A DNA stretch of 64,000 nucleotides from JAFGMC01 sp963540515 (GTDB lineage Bacteria > Pseudomonadota > Alphaproteobacteria > Rs-D84): positions 20,745 through 84,744 of the forward strand of contig CAUTNA010000002.1 of the NCBI GenBank assembly GCA_963540515.1, given 5' to 3'. The notes under the pieces are model-generated. The model saw only the letters and a program-made list of their open reading frames with translations, made no database searches and was not told the origin of the DNA. Position 1 is the first letter of the stretch. Each line of letters opens with the position of its first letter. The position numbers and the translations under genes were made by a program. Shown here piece by piece: positions 1-8,759 of the stretch.

Positions 1-292
1 TATTTTTTATAGCAATTGCATTTTGATAAGTAGTTTTTGATTTAGATTCTACAATTACCTTCTTAGGTAAATTTTTTATATTAGCACCCGCCCCAATAAT
101 ATATAAATTTACATTTGGTTTATTATTCAGGATTTTTATTGCAAATGGTATTCTTCTTGCATCTCCAGTTAACACAAATATATTATCTTTTTCTAAAATT
201 GTAGAACAGGTTGTAGGTGCTGTTGATTTAAATATCATTCCTCCCATTACAAAAAGACTTAATACTAATAAAGATTTAGAGAAAAGAGCCAT
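1..292 (-). CDS. DUF218/YdcF-SanA-ElyC family envelope protein (3' part lies outside the window)
   Basis: This is the first ~97 residues of a minus-strand gene that runs off the left edge. The ATG is at 292, one base after the ftsX stop. A hydrophobic N-terminal segment (residues ~4-20) suggests a membrane anchor. The following segment has the DUF218 pattern: a beta-strand FVLTGD, later LYIIGAG, and the family-typical ESKSKTTYQNA, which matches the E-S-x-x-T-x-x-N core of YdcF/SanA proteins. ftsE-ftsX-DUF218 is a gene order known from alphaproteobacteria, which supports both the call and the taxonomy. DUF218 proteins are linked to envelope integrity, but the exact reaction is not known. Family call is fairly sure, function is not. 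Confidence 0.75.
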   Translation of the reverse strand, partial: MALFSKSLLVLSLFVMGGMIFKSTAPTTCSTILEKDNIFVLTGDARRIPFAIKILNNKPNVNLYIIGAGANIKNLPKKVIVESKSKTTYQNAIAIKN

Positions 293-293
293 T

Positions 294-1130
294 TTAATTT
301 TGTTCTAAAATCCTGTTTGTCACTTTTCTTGTTATTGAAAGCGATGCTAATGATATTATAACTGGTGTAAGTAATAATATCCACAAACTAAATTTATCAA
401 GACCAATCATAGTGATGAAGCCAATTTTTGAAGATTTTGCTATTTTTATAATTAATAAAATTATAGGAGTTGCAAATATAAAACCAATTGCTCCAGAAAC
501 TAAACAAATTTTTCCTACAATTTTTTGCATTTGTTTTACCACAAAGTTATCACTTGCTCCAACCTGATTAAGAATAAATAATTCATGTTGATGAATTTGT
601 GCAGTATTTTTGACTATATATAAAATACAAGTAATTATTGTACCTATTGTAAGAATTAAAATAATTATAGAAATATAAATTATATTAATTCCAACATTTG
701 TTGTATTTTTAACAGCATCGCTATGACTTAAAAATCTTCCAAATTTTGATATTTCATTTTTAAAATTAGATATATGTTTAATATCCTTAAATTTGACTTC
801 ATAAACTGTTGGAAAATAATTAGCAAAAGGTATCTTGCCACTGGATGACCAAGGTTTTAATATTCTTTCAATTTCATCTTTAGAAATTTTTGTAACCTTT
901 TCAAATATATTTCTATTTTTATCAATTACTTCTGTTGCGTTAGAAATATCATCTGATAGAATTTGAATTGTTCCAAATAGTTCCCATTGATTATTCCATT
1001 TTTTTATACCTGTTGTAATTGATAAAACAATTCCAATTATTAAAATTGATAAAAAACTCAAAAGAGACATTATTGCAGTCATAAATATTGACTGATCTTT
1101 TATAAAAGAAAAAATTTCATTTTTTTTCAT
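294..1130 (-). CDS. ftsX: Cell division protein FtsX (permease-like subunit of FtsEX)
   Basis: A 278-residue integral membrane protein with the FtsX layout: a cytoplasmic N-terminus, a first membrane helix at about 15-37, a periplasmic domain of ~110 residues, then three helices at about 148-172, 200-230 and 245-270. It lies 4 bp downstream of ftsE on the same strand, which fixes its identity more firmly than its weakly conserved sequence. FtsEX couples ATP hydrolysis in the cytoplasm to activation of murein hydrolases at the septum through the periplasmic loop. An AmiC-type amidase, a plausible downstream target, is encoded at about 33 kb. The stop is one base from the DUF218 start, so the three genes look like one transcript. 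Confidence 0.88.
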   Translation of the reverse strand: MKKNEIFSFIKDQSIFMTAIMSLLSFLSILIIGIVLSITTGIKKWNNQWELFGTIQILSDDISNATEVIDKNRNIFEKVTKISKDEIERILKPWSSSGKIPFANYFPTVYEVKFKDIKHISNFKNEISKFGRFLSHSDAVKNTTNVGINIIYISIIILILTIGTIITCILYIVKNTAQIHQHELFILNQVGASDNFVVKQMQKIVGKICLVSGAIGFIFATPIILLIIKIAKSSKIGFITMIGLDKFSLWILLLTPVIISLASLSITRKVTNRILEQN

Positions 1131-1134
1131 TTTC

Positions 1135-1914
1135 TTAACTGTTATTCTCAGCTATTTTATCAAATCGTTCTGATAATTCTGCAAAATAATTCTGTGGTTT
1201 TGGACCTTTCCAAGTTTTTTTTGTAGTTTCTTCAGTTCTGTTTGTAAAACTCACTTTACCATCTTCAATTATAATAGTTGGAAATTTATAGCTGGACATA
1301 ATTTTTAAACTATGTGTTGCGATTATAACTGTCGTACCAAATTTTTTATTCATTTGAACAAATAATTCCATTAGTTTAGAAGCATTTTTATCATCCAAAT
1401 TACCAGTTGGTTCATCAGCAAGCAAAATATCAGGTTGAACTATGATAGCACGTGCAACAGATATTCTTTGTTGTTGTCCTCCACTTAAGGTTTTTGGATA
1501 ATTTTCCGCAAATCTTGAAAGTCCAACCCACTCTAAAGTATTATTAACAAGTTCTTTAACTTTATATTCAGGATAATTTCTAACCCTAAGTGGTAATGCA
1601 ACATTATCAAAAACGGTTAAGTGGGAAAGCAAAGAATACTCTTGAAAAACTATTGACATTTTCTTACGTAATTCTGTTATCTGATCATGTGATAAGTCTG
1701 ATATTGATTTTCCAAATAATTTAATCTGTCCACGACTTTGTTTAAAAAGTCCATAAATAAGTTTTAAAAGAGTTGTTTTACCTGCACCTGACATTCCAGA
1801 TAAAAAGTAAAAAGATCCTTTACTTATATTAAAGGACACATCTGATAAGATTTCTTTATCTGATTCGTATTTGGCCCCAACTCCAACAAAAGAAATAACA
1901 GTATTACTCGACAT
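1135..1914 (-). CDS. ftsE: Cell division ATP-binding protein FtsE
   Basis: A 259-residue ABC ATPase. Walker A GMSGAGKTT is at residues 40-48, the Q-loop glutamine at 91, the signature LSGGQQQR at 143-150, Walker B ILLADE at 163-168, and a switch histidine lies in IIATHS. FtsE is usually ~220-230 residues; here a tail of ~35 polar residues follows the ATPase core. It drives FtsX in the divisome. It is the first gene of the minus-strand ftsE-ftsX-DUF218 cluster. Because FtsE resembles LolD and other MacB-type ATPases, the assignment leans on the adjacent ftsX. Confidence 0.92.
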   Translation of the reverse strand: MSSNTVISFVGVGAKYESDKEILSDVSFNISKGSFYFLSGMSGAGKTTLLKLIYGLFKQSRGQIKLFGKSISDLSHDQITELRKKMSIVFQEYSLLSHLTVFDNVALPLRVRNYPEYKVKELVNNTLEWVGLSRFAENYPKTLSGGQQQRISVARAIIVQPDILLADEPTGNLDDKNASKLMELFVQMNKKFGTTVIIATHSLKIMSSYKFPTIIIEDGKVSFTNRTEETTKKTWKGPKPQNYFAELSERFDKIAENNS

Positions 1915-1966
1915 AAATCTGAAGAGGAGTTTAATAGAATTTTACATTTTGGTCAAGTTATGCATT

Positions 1967-2539
1967 TTATAAAAATGTAAGAATAAGAAAACCTACAATT
2001 GTAAAAAAAATAGCTAATAAAGTTAATGGAAGAAAGAACTTTTTTAATATTAAATTTGCTTTTTCTTGAAAGATATAAAGCAAAGTACCAATTATTGCAA
2101 ATCTTCCAGTTCTAAATATCGCAGATATTCCAATAAACAAGTATATTGGATATCCAATAAAACCAGCAGTGATTGCCATTAACTTATAAGGAACTGGGGT
2201 AAAAGCAGTAATAAATATAATCAAAATTCCATGCTTTATAAATAAATGTTTTGCTATTTCAAATTTTTCTAAACTTGAAAAATTTTCAATTAACCAAATT
2301 CCAAGCGAATCGAATAAATAAAAACCAATTAAATATGATATAATTCCTCCAACAATTGATCCTATTGATGCAGATATAATAACAGGTAAAGCTTTTTTTT
2401 TATCAGCTATAATAGATGGAGTTATAAAAACTTCTGGTGGAATAAATAAAAAAATTGATTCAAATACAGTTTCTAAAAACACTATTATAAAATAATATGG
2501 TTTGGTAGATTGCTTTAAAATACTTTCAACAAGTTTCAT
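1967..2539 (-). CDS. YqaA/DedA-like (VTT domain) inner membrane protein
   Basis: A 190-residue hydrophobic protein with about five membrane segments. It carries the DedA/VTT hallmarks: an acidic residue in an early re-entrant segment (ETVFES followed by FIPPEV), a Gly-rich GSIVGGIISYLIG stretch, and the motif FTPVPYKLMAITAG with the conserved F-T-P-x-P pattern of YqaA-type proteins. DedA proteins are lipid scramblases or flippases such as UptA for undecaprenyl phosphate; which lipid this one handles cannot be read from sequence. It is divergent from rbfA and lies 52 bp upstream of ftsE on the same strand. Confidence 0.82.
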   Translation of the reverse strand: MKLVESILKQSTKPYYFIIVFLETVFESIFLFIPPEVFITPSIIADKKKALPVIISASIGSIVGGIISYLIGFYLFDSLGIWLIENFSSLEKFEIAKHLFIKHGILIIFITAFTPVPYKLMAITAGFIGYPIYLFIGISAIFRTGRFAIIGTLLYIFQEKANLILKKFFLPLTLLAIFFTIVGFLILTFL

Positions 2540-2585
2540 AAGTTTATCATTGTAATAAATAAAATTGTATTTTACAATTTAGAAT

Positions 2586-2936
2586 ATGTTAGTAAAAAAA
2601 CAAACAAATAGATCAGAAAAAATATCAAGTAAGGTAAAAACTTTAGTTGCTGAGATTCTGCTTTATAAATTTTCTGAAGATCCAATAATATCAACTGTAT
2701 CAGTTGTTGATGCCGTATCTCGTGGTGGATTTAATTTTGTTAAATTATTTTATTACTCAAGTTTTGATAATAAAAAATTATTGCAAGATTCTTTAGATAA
2801 TATTACAAAATTTGTACGAAAAGAATTAGCTTTAAAATTAAATCAAAAATATACTCCTGAAATTAAATTTGTTTATGATGATACATTAGAAAAATCAGAG
2901 AGAATAGAAAAACTTCTTTCACAAATAAAATATTAA
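2586..2936 (+). CDS. rbfA: 30S ribosome-binding factor RbfA
   Basis: A 116-residue KH-fold protein at the usual RbfA length. Features are a basic N-terminus, the helix KVKTLVAEILLY, the strand region VSVVDAVSRGG, and the C-terminal KFVYDDTLEKSERIEKLL stretch typical of RbfA. It assists 16S maturation in the 30S subunit. In many bacteria rbfA sits with infB and truB; here it precedes lepA by about 60 bp, pairing two factors that act on ribosome assembly or elongation. Confidence 0.9.
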   Translation: MLVKKQTNRSEKISSKVKTLVAEILLYKFSEDPIISTVSVVDAVSRGGFNFVKLFYYSSFDNKKLLQDSLDNITKFVRKELALKLNQKYTPEIKFVYDDTLEKSERIEKLLSQIKY

Positions 2937-2994
2937 AAAAAGCAATTGAATTTATTGTTATACTTGTTTACCATTGCCACAAGATAAGGACAAT

Positions 2995-4785
2995 ATGAAA
3001 CAATCAAATATAAGAAATTTTGCAATTGTTGCTCACATAGATCACGGAAAATCAACTCTTTCAGACAGACTTATAGAATTTACTGGAAATTTAGATAAGA
3101 GAGAGATGAAAGAGCAAGTATTAGATTCTATGGATATAGAAAGAGAAAGAGGAATTACAATCAAGTCACAAACTGTAAGATTGAATTACACAGATGAAAA
3201 TGGAGAGGTTTATCAATTAAATTTAATGGATACTCCGGGACATGTTGATTTTTCTTATGAGGTATCCAGAAGTTTGGCCGCGTGTGAGGGTGCGATTATT
3301 TTGGTTGATGCAACTCAAGGAGTTCAAGCACAGACTCTTGCAAACGCTTATCTTGCCTTAGATAATAATTTAGAAATGTTGCCTGTATTAAATAAAATAG
3401 ATTTACCTTCTAGTGATGTAGAATCTACTAAAGAACAAATATCAGATGTTATTGGATTAAATGCAGATAATGCTTTATCTGTTTCTGGTAAAACAGGGGA
3501 AGGTGTACCTCTTTTATTAAAAGAAATAGTATCAAAATTACCATCTCCAAAAGGAGATGAAAATGGAAAACCTCGTGCTTTGTTAGTTGATTCTTGGTAT
3601 GATTCTTATTTAGGTGTTGTTATTCTGGTTCGTATAGTTGATGGAAGATTTTTTGAAGGACAAAAAATAAAATTTTTTGATACAACTGCTGAATATACAA
3701 TTGATAAAATAGGATATTTTACTCCAAAGATGATTTATACAAATAGTCTTTCAACTGGTGAAATTGGCTTTATTATAACTGGTATGAAAACTATTAGAGA
3801 TTGTAAAGTTGGTGATACAATTGTTGATAGTAAACAAGGTGGTGAGAGATTACCAGGATTTAAACCTTCTGTTCCTGTTGTTTTTTCAAGTTTTTTTCCA
3901 GTTCAAGCTGATGATTATCCAAATCTCAGAGATAGTGCAGAAAAACTTTCTTTAAATGATTCATCTTTTGTTTTTACTACTGAAAAATCAAGTGCGCTCG
4001 GTTTTGGTCTTCGTTGTGGATTTCTTGGACTTTTACATATGGAAATAATCAGTGAAAGGCTTTCTAGAGAATTTAATATAAATTTAATTAATACAGTTCC
4101 AAGTGTTCTATATAAAATATATCTAAACAATGGTGAAATAATAGATCTTGAAAATCCTGCTGATATGCCAGAACAGACTATGATAAAAAATATTAAAGAA
4201 CCTTGGGTAAATTCTACAATTATGGTACCTGAAAAATATATGGGTGGAATACTTACTTTATGTTCAAAATGTAGAGGTATTCAGGAAAATATATCTTATG
4301 TTGGAAATCGTGTCGTTTTGAAATATAAATTACCTCTTTCTGAAATAGTTTTTGATTTTTATGATCGTATTAAATCTTTATCAAGTGGTTATGCAAGTTT
4401 TGATTATTCAATCTATGGTTATGAAGATTCTGATTTGGTGAAAGTATCTATTCTTGTAAACGAAGAAAAGGTTGAGCCTTTATCATTCTTATGTCATAGA
4501 TCTTTTTCTGAAAGAAGAGGTAGACAAATAGTTGAAAGGCTAAAAGATTTGATACCAAGGCACCAATTTAAAATACCTCTTCAGGCTGCAATTGGTGGTA
4601 AGATAATTGCAAGAGAGACAATTGCAGCATTTCGTAAAGATGTTACTGCAAAATGTTATGGAGGAGATATAACAAGAAAAAGAAAATTATTAGAAAAACA
4701 AAAAGAAGGTAAAAAAAGACTTCGTACTTTTGGTAATGTAGAAATTCCTCAATCTGCTTTTATTAATGCATTAAAGGTTGAATAA
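2995..4785 (+). CDS. lepA: Elongation factor 4 (LepA), ribosome-associated GTPase
   Basis: A 596-residue translational GTPase. P-loop AHIDHGKST is near residue 13, then a GITIKSQ switch I, DTPGHVDFS switch II, NKIDLP (G4) and SGKTG (G5). The LepA-specific C-terminal domain ends in the expected basic segment (TRKRKLLEKQKEGKKR). An upstream in-frame TTG exists at 2974, but ATG 2995 is preceded by AAGGA at 2986-2990 and gives the normal family length. LepA acts on ribosomes under ionic or cold stress and during 30S biogenesis. Its TAA is immediately followed by the ATG of the integrase-like gene. Confidence 0.97.
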   Translation: MKQSNIRNFAIVAHIDHGKSTLSDRLIEFTGNLDKREMKEQVLDSMDIERERGITIKSQTVRLNYTDENGEVYQLNLMDTPGHVDFSYEVSRSLAACEGAIILVDATQGVQAQTLANAYLALDNNLEMLPVLNKIDLPSSDVESTKEQISDVIGLNADNALSVSGKTGEGVPLLLKEIVSKLPSPKGDENGKPRALLVDSWYDSYLGVVILVRIVDGRFFEGQKIKFFDTTAEYTIDKIGYFTPKMIYTNSLSTGEIGFIITGMKTIRDCKVGDTIVDSKQGGERLPGFKPSVPVVFSSFFPVQADDYPNLRDSAEKLSLNDSSFVFTTEKSSALGFGLRCGFLGLLHMEIISERLSREFNINLINTVPSVLYKIYLNNGEIIDLENPADMPEQTMIKNIKEPWVNSTIMVPEKYMGGILTLCSKCRGIQENISYVGNRVVLKYKLPLSEIVFDFYDRIKSLSSGYASFDYSIYGYEDSDLVKVSILVNEEKVEPLSFLCHRSFSERRGRQIVERLKDLIPRHQFKIPLQAAIGGKIIARETIAAFRKDVTAKCYGGDITRKRKLLEKQKEGKKRLRTFGNVEIPQSAFINALKVE

Positions 4786-5775
4786 ATGGCTCATCAATTT
4801 TTATTCAGTCCATATATTCTAGATAATTTATCAATTCCAAGTAACGGTTTTGATGTAGTTCAAGATTCTGTTCAACCGCTTCTTAAAATGTATATAACAA
4901 GCAGAGGAGTAAAAAGTTTTTTTATCAGAAAAAGAATAAATGGAAAAGATAAAAGAATTATACTTGGAAAATACCCAGATTTAGATATTGATAAAGCAAG
5001 GGTTTTAGCAGAAAAAACTGTAAAACTATCAATAAAGAAAAAAAGAATTTCAAATAAAAAAATATTGTTTTCAAAAGTTATAGATTTATATTTGCTCTCG
5101 AAAGTTCATAGAAACCAAGATTCTATGAAAAAACTTACTTGTAGTATAAAAAATCACCTTAGTTCTTTTTTTGAAAAATTTGTAAGAGATATATCAAAAG
5201 ACGATATTGAAATTTTATTGAATAATATCTCTGGTGCATCAATCAGAAACAGACTTTTAGAACTTTTAAATTCAATATTTAATTTTTCGATAGAGAAAGG
5301 ATATTTAATTGAAAATCCTGCAACTAATATAAAAAAAATTACAGAGCAAAGACGTGTTAGACCTCTTACAAAAGCAGGGCTTAAAAGATTGATAACTGTT
5401 ATAAATAAGGAAAAAAATCAAACAATAAAAGTTGCCTTTTTAATGCTTGTTTACAGTTTTCTTACAAAATCGAAAATTTTTTCTATGAAGTGGTCTGAGT
5501 TAGATTTTAATAAATATACTTGGAATAATTACCCATTATCTGATAAAGCTTGTATTTTATTGCAGGATTTACCTCAGACAGGAATTTGGGTTTTTAGTGG
5601 TAGAAAAGGACATTTAACAGATCCCAGAAGTGTTTGGAAACAGATAGTTTCAAAGGCAAAAATACCAAATTTAACAATGGATGATGTTCATAAGTTTTTA
5701 AGCAGACAGCTTGTTTGGAGTTCAAATATAGAAATTTTAAGAAGTAATATGAACGAACTTATAAATAATTTATAA
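4786..5775 (+). CDS. Integrase-like protein lacking tyrosine-recombinase catalytic residues
   Basis: A 329-residue protein with the layout of a phage-type tyrosine integrase: an arm-binding N-domain (~30-85, with SFFIRKRINGK and LGKYPDLDIDKA), a SAM-like core-binding domain (~95-185), and a C-terminal fold (~190-329). The catalytic box is degenerate. The first arginine position (usually TGxRxxE) reads LTKSKIF. The HxxR box reads VHKFLSRQ. No terminal LGH or tyrosine box follows. It starts directly after the lepA stop, so translation is probably coupled. The frame is open throughout, and the transposon insertion downstream did not truncate it, because the stop lies inside the target duplication. 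It is either a domesticated DNA-binding protein or a slowly decaying integrase. Confidence 0.7.
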   Translation: MAHQFLFSPYILDNLSIPSNGFDVVQDSVQPLLKMYITSRGVKSFFIRKRINGKDKRIILGKYPDLDIDKARVLAEKTVKLSIKKKRISNKKILFSKVIDLYLLSKVHRNQDSMKKLTCSIKNHLSSFFEKFVRDISKDDIEILLNNISGASIRNRLLELLNSIFNFSIEKGYLIENPATNIKKITEQRRVRPLTKAGLKRLITVINKEKNQTIKVAFLMLVYSFLTKSKIFSMKWSELDFNKYTWNNYPLSDKACILLQDLPQTGIWVFSGRKGHLTDPRSVWKQIVSKAKIPNLTMDDVHKFLSRQLVWSSNIEILRSNMNELINNL

Positions 5776-5777
5776 AA
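5770..5777. repeat. Left copy of the 8-bp target-site duplication
   Basis: The sequence ttataaaa directly precedes the left inverted repeat and is repeated exactly at 8722-8729 after the right one. An 8-bp duplication is characteristic of the IS1595 family. It overlaps the stop codon of the integrase-like gene, so the insertion left that protein unchanged. Confidence 0.85.
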
Positions 5778-5792
5778 CACTCTGTTCCATAA
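5778..5792. repeat. Left terminal inverted repeat of the transposon
   Basis: CACTCTGTTCCATAA is the exact reverse complement of 8707-8721, 15 of 15 bases. Inward of this the two ends diverge at once. Confidence 0.9.
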
Positions 5793-5892
5793 GATGATTG
5801 GAAAATAATATATGTGTCCTAAATAATAATTTATTATTGAAAAAAAATAGATATTTTTAATATTTTACATATTATGGTAAGGAAGGTTTATT

Positions 5893-6516
5893 ATGGAAAA
5901 TGAGATATATAACAAAATAAAAGCACTTGCTGATAAATATTTAAAAGAATTAAATAAGAAAATAAAAGAACGATTGGTAGAAATGCAAAAAGATGATACA
6001 TCGTATTATTTAATTTATAGAGTATTAGGTATATCAGATAAAGAAGGTAAACTAATAGACGAATATCAAAACAAAGGTCGTTTTTTATATAAATATGCAG
6101 GCTCTTTTTTAGAAGAAGCAGCAATTTTATGTTTCAAATATAAGTTTACATCTGCTAAGAAGGTAAAAATAGAAAACAAATTAGGGACTCGTCCAAAACA
6201 ATTTGAAATTGATTTGTTATCTGAATTAAAAGCTCATGAAATAAAATGGAGAGATGCAACTACTGACGGAGATCATATAACGAAAGAACACACACGAGTC
6301 AAAGCAATCAAAAATGCTGGATACACACCTGTAAGAGTTATGTTTTATTATCCACAAAGAGAACAAGCACAAAAAATACAACAAACATTAGAAACTTTAT
6401 ACAAAGGTGTTGATGGGGAATATTATTATGGGGATAGTGCATGGAAATACATTGAAGAATATACAGGTGTAAATTTGCTAAATATATTAGAAAATATAGC
6501 AGAGAGTCGAAAATAA
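5893..6516 (+). CDS. Type II restriction endonuclease, probably ApaLI-like
   Basis: A 207-residue protein preceded by a strong ribosome site (AAGGAAGG). A helical N-terminus leads into YQNKGRFLYKYAGSFLEEA (~55-75). A central segment FEIDLLSELKAHEIKWRDATTD (~100-121) fits a PD-(D/E)xK nuclease core with D, E and K in place, and TDGDHITKEH follows. The pattern agrees with my recollection of the ApaLI family (GTGCAC cutters), so that specificity is a guess rather than a reading. The partner methyltransferase starts 1 bp after its stop. Both genes are intact while the transposase of the same element is broken, so selection appears to have kept the pair. Confidence 0.75.
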   Translation: MENEIYNKIKALADKYLKELNKKIKERLVEMQKDDTSYYLIYRVLGISDKEGKLIDEYQNKGRFLYKYAGSFLEEAAILCFKYKFTSAKKVKIENKLGTRPKQFEIDLLSELKAHEIKWRDATTDGDHITKEHTRVKAIKNAGYTPVRVMFYYPQREQAQKIQQTLETLYKGVDGEYYYGDSAWKYIEEYTGVNLLNILENIAESRK

Positions 6517-6517
6517 T

Positions 6518-7672
6518 ATGTTGTATTGTGATGATTGTTTAAATGTTTTAAATGGTATGTCAAATGAAACTATCGATATGGTTTATATTGACCCACCTTT
6601 TTTTACACAAACCACACAAAAATTAAGCGATTCAAAAGGTAAAACTTATGAATTTGAAGACAGGTGGAATTCCCAAAATGAATATTTACAATATATTAAG
6701 ATTCGTTTAATTGAATTAAAGCGAGTTCTTAAAAATACAGGAAGTTTGTTCCTGCATTGTGATACTTCGGCTTCTTGGAGTTTAAAATTATTATTAGACG
6801 AAATTTTTGGTGAAGAAAATTTTAGAAATGAAATAATATGGTGTTATAAAAGATGGTCTAATTCTCAAAAAAGGTTATTACCTAACCACCAAACAATTTT
6901 CTTCTATTCCAAAACAAAAAAATATAAATTTAATACCATATTTGGTGAGTATTCTCCAACAACTAATATAGACCAAATTTTACAATCCAGAGAACGAGTT
7001 AATGGAAAAGTACGATATAAAAAAGATTCAGAAGGACATGTAATATATGGTATAAATAAATTAGGCGTACCATTATCAGATGTTTGGGAAATACCTTTTC
7101 TTAACCCTAAAGCAAAAGAAAGAACAGGGTATCCAACTCAAAAACCGATGGAGTTACTTGATAGAATTATAAAAATTAGTACTAATGAAGGTGATACTGT
7201 TCTTGATGCTTTTTGTGGTAGTGGAACTACTTTAGTTAGTGCAAAATTATTAGGTAGAAAATACATTGGGATAGACAAGAATAAAGAAGCTATCAAATTA
7301 TCTGAAAAAAGATTAAATACACCAGTAAAAACCGAATCTATTCTTCTAAAAAAAGGTAAAAGCTCATATAAAACAAAAACCGATAAAGATATTGCTATAT
7401 TAAATCAATTTGATTGCAATATTGTTCAAAGAAACAAAGGTATGGATGCTATATTAAAAAAGTTATATGATGGACAACCTGTTGCCATAAAAATTCAAAG
7501 GGAACCTTTTACGGAATCTGTAAAATTACTAAGTGAAGTATCAAAAAAGAAAAATTGTAAATTTTCTATCTTAATAAGCGAGGAATTAGGAGAAGTACCA
7601 AATAATATAATTTTATTAAATCCTTGTGATACCTTGTTTCAACATAAAATCAAAGACTTTTTAAGTATATAA
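6518..7672 (+). CDS. Site-specific DNA amino-methyltransferase (beta class) of the restriction system
   Basis: A 384-residue SAM-dependent methyltransferase with motif order IV, target region, X, I, as in beta-class N6-adenine or N4-cytosine enzymes. Motif IV is DPPF at residues 25-28. The target-recognition region spans ~110-200. TQKPMELL precedes motif I DAFCGSGTT at 230-238, and YIGIDKN corresponds to motif II. A C-terminal extension (~290-384) may contribute to target recognition or dimerisation. It methylates the site cut by the upstream endonuclease and so protects the host. It shares an operon with the endonuclease, and expression may be translationally coupled. The methylated base type cannot be decided from the motif. 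Confidence 0.88.
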   Translation: MLYCDDCLNVLNGMSNETIDMVYIDPPFFTQTTQKLSDSKGKTYEFEDRWNSQNEYLQYIKIRLIELKRVLKNTGSLFLHCDTSASWSLKLLLDEIFGEENFRNEIIWCYKRWSNSQKRLLPNHQTIFFYSKTKKYKFNTIFGEYSPTTNIDQILQSRERVNGKVRYKKDSEGHVIYGINKLGVPLSDVWEIPFLNPKAKERTGYPTQKPMELLDRIIKISTNEGDTVLDAFCGSGTTLVSAKLLGRKYIGIDKNKEAIKLSEKRLNTPVKTESILLKKGKSSYKTKTDKDIAILNQFDCNIVQRNKGMDAILKKLYDGQPVAIKIQREPFTESVKLLSEVSKKKNCKFSILISEELGEVPNNIILLNPCDTLFQHKIKDFLSI

Positions 7673-7679
7673 CATTATA

Positions 7680-8691
7680 TTAGAAAGCTACTTTGTATTT
7701 CAAAGAATATAAAGTTGTTGGGCACAACATGACTAATAACTTTTCAAATATATTTATTCCTTGTCTTAATGCTTTTACATAATTTACATAATTATCAAGA
7801 TATTTTGTTGCCACACCTTTAAAATTATGATTTATCAATCCTTTCATACTGGTGTGTATATTATCTATTCTACCTAAATTATATGTTTTAGATTTTGATA
7901 AACCTGTCATAAATCTTCTATGTTTTACATTTTCTATCAAAATATACAATTGTTCACCATCTGTAACCAATGTTGAATCTTGTTCTATTTTATCTTGTAA
8001 ATTATTTACAACCCATTCAGGTTGAACTTTACCATAATCTACTGCTTTACCATATATGTTATTGGTTCTATTTGTTGCAGTTAAAACACAAATTAAATCT
8101 TTTGATAATCCACGTTTATGTTTTTGCTGTTTGTATTCTTCTTCTGTACAACCATAAACAGACATAATTTGTATTTTATTCAATTTACTTTTACCAGATT
8201 TAAGGGCTGTTCTAGTCAAATTTCATTACCTTTCTGACTCTCTAAAATATGTTTCATCTGCTTCAACAATACCTGATAATTTCTCTTGTTTAATTGAAGT
8301 TAACGCATTTAATATCTTATGCCTCCACAAGAAAGCAGTTTTTAAATTGATTTCCATTTCTTTGGAAATTTCTCTTAATGATAACTTTTTACCTATTAAA
8401 TCAATATATTTCACCACATTCTTAACGGTTTCTTTGTGTTTGCAAATATTGTGTGCTTGTTTGTTTTTACAATGCTTACAATAAAACCTTCTGAGATTTA
8501 CCATTATTTTTACCATATTTGTATATTTGATTAGAACCACAATGTGGACACACTGAATTGTTTATACCAGATTCAAGCAATTTAATACTGGCTTTTGATT
8601 GCTGGGCTTCTGCCAACAATCTCATAGCCAATGCTTCTTTATCTTCTTCAGATAATATCTTTAATAAATTTTCTACTAATTCCATATTCAT
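7680..8691 (-). pseudogene. IS1595/ISXO2-type DDE transposase, broken into three pieces
   Basis: Three minus-strand segments together make a near-complete transposase. 8476-8691 holds the N-terminal zinc ribbon (CPHCGS). 8226-8540 continues with its second half (CKHCKNK), a helix-turn-helix region and the first catalytic acid in EADETYF. 7680-8219 has LVTDGE and the NLGRIDNIHTSMKG/GVATKYLDNY region typical of the ISXO2 domain. The first break, near 8490, needs a +1 frame change at cagaagg. The second, near 8220-8230, has consecutive TAA and TGA in the original frame plus a short out-of-frame KGNE piece. At least two lesions make programmed frameshifting unlikely, so the copy is presumably dead. 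Confidence 0.85.
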
Positions 8692-8706
8692 AGCTTATAA
8701 ACCTTT

Positions 8707-8721
8707 TTATGGAACAGAGTG
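8707..8721. repeat. Right terminal inverted repeat of the transposon
   Basis: TTATGGAACAGAGTG is the exact reverse complement of 5778-5792. It marks the right end of the element, just upstream of the transposase start. Confidence 0.9.
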
Positions 8722-8729
8722 TTATAAAA
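8722..8729. repeat. Right copy of the 8-bp target-site duplication
   Basis: The sequence ttataaaa is identical to 5770-5777. Removing the element and one copy restores a simple integrase-like gene to acpP intergenic region. Confidence 0.85.
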
Positions 8730-8759
8730 TAACAGTTTGTTATAATTTGTTATAATATC

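Larger units (their letters stand above)
5778..8721. mobile_element. IS1595-like transposon carrying a type II restriction-modification pair
   Basis: A 2,944-bp element bounded by perfect 15-bp inverted repeats (5778-5792 and 8707-8721) and flanked by a perfect 8-bp direct duplication. Inside are a plus-strand restriction endonuclease and methyltransferase (5893-7672) and a minus-strand ISXO2/IS1595-type DDE transposase (7680-8691) that is broken by frame changes and stops. The methyltransferase and transposase converge, 7 bp apart. IS1595-family elements with passenger genes are known; a complete restriction-modification system as passenger is the striking part. The element sits between the integrase-like gene and acpP and can no longer move by its own transposase. 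Confidence 0.88.

Noticed and set aside
8226..8691. Programmed ribosomal frameshifting in the transposase
   Set aside because: The first break needs a +1 change without a classical slippery site, and a second break has consecutive TAA and TGA; decay explains both better.
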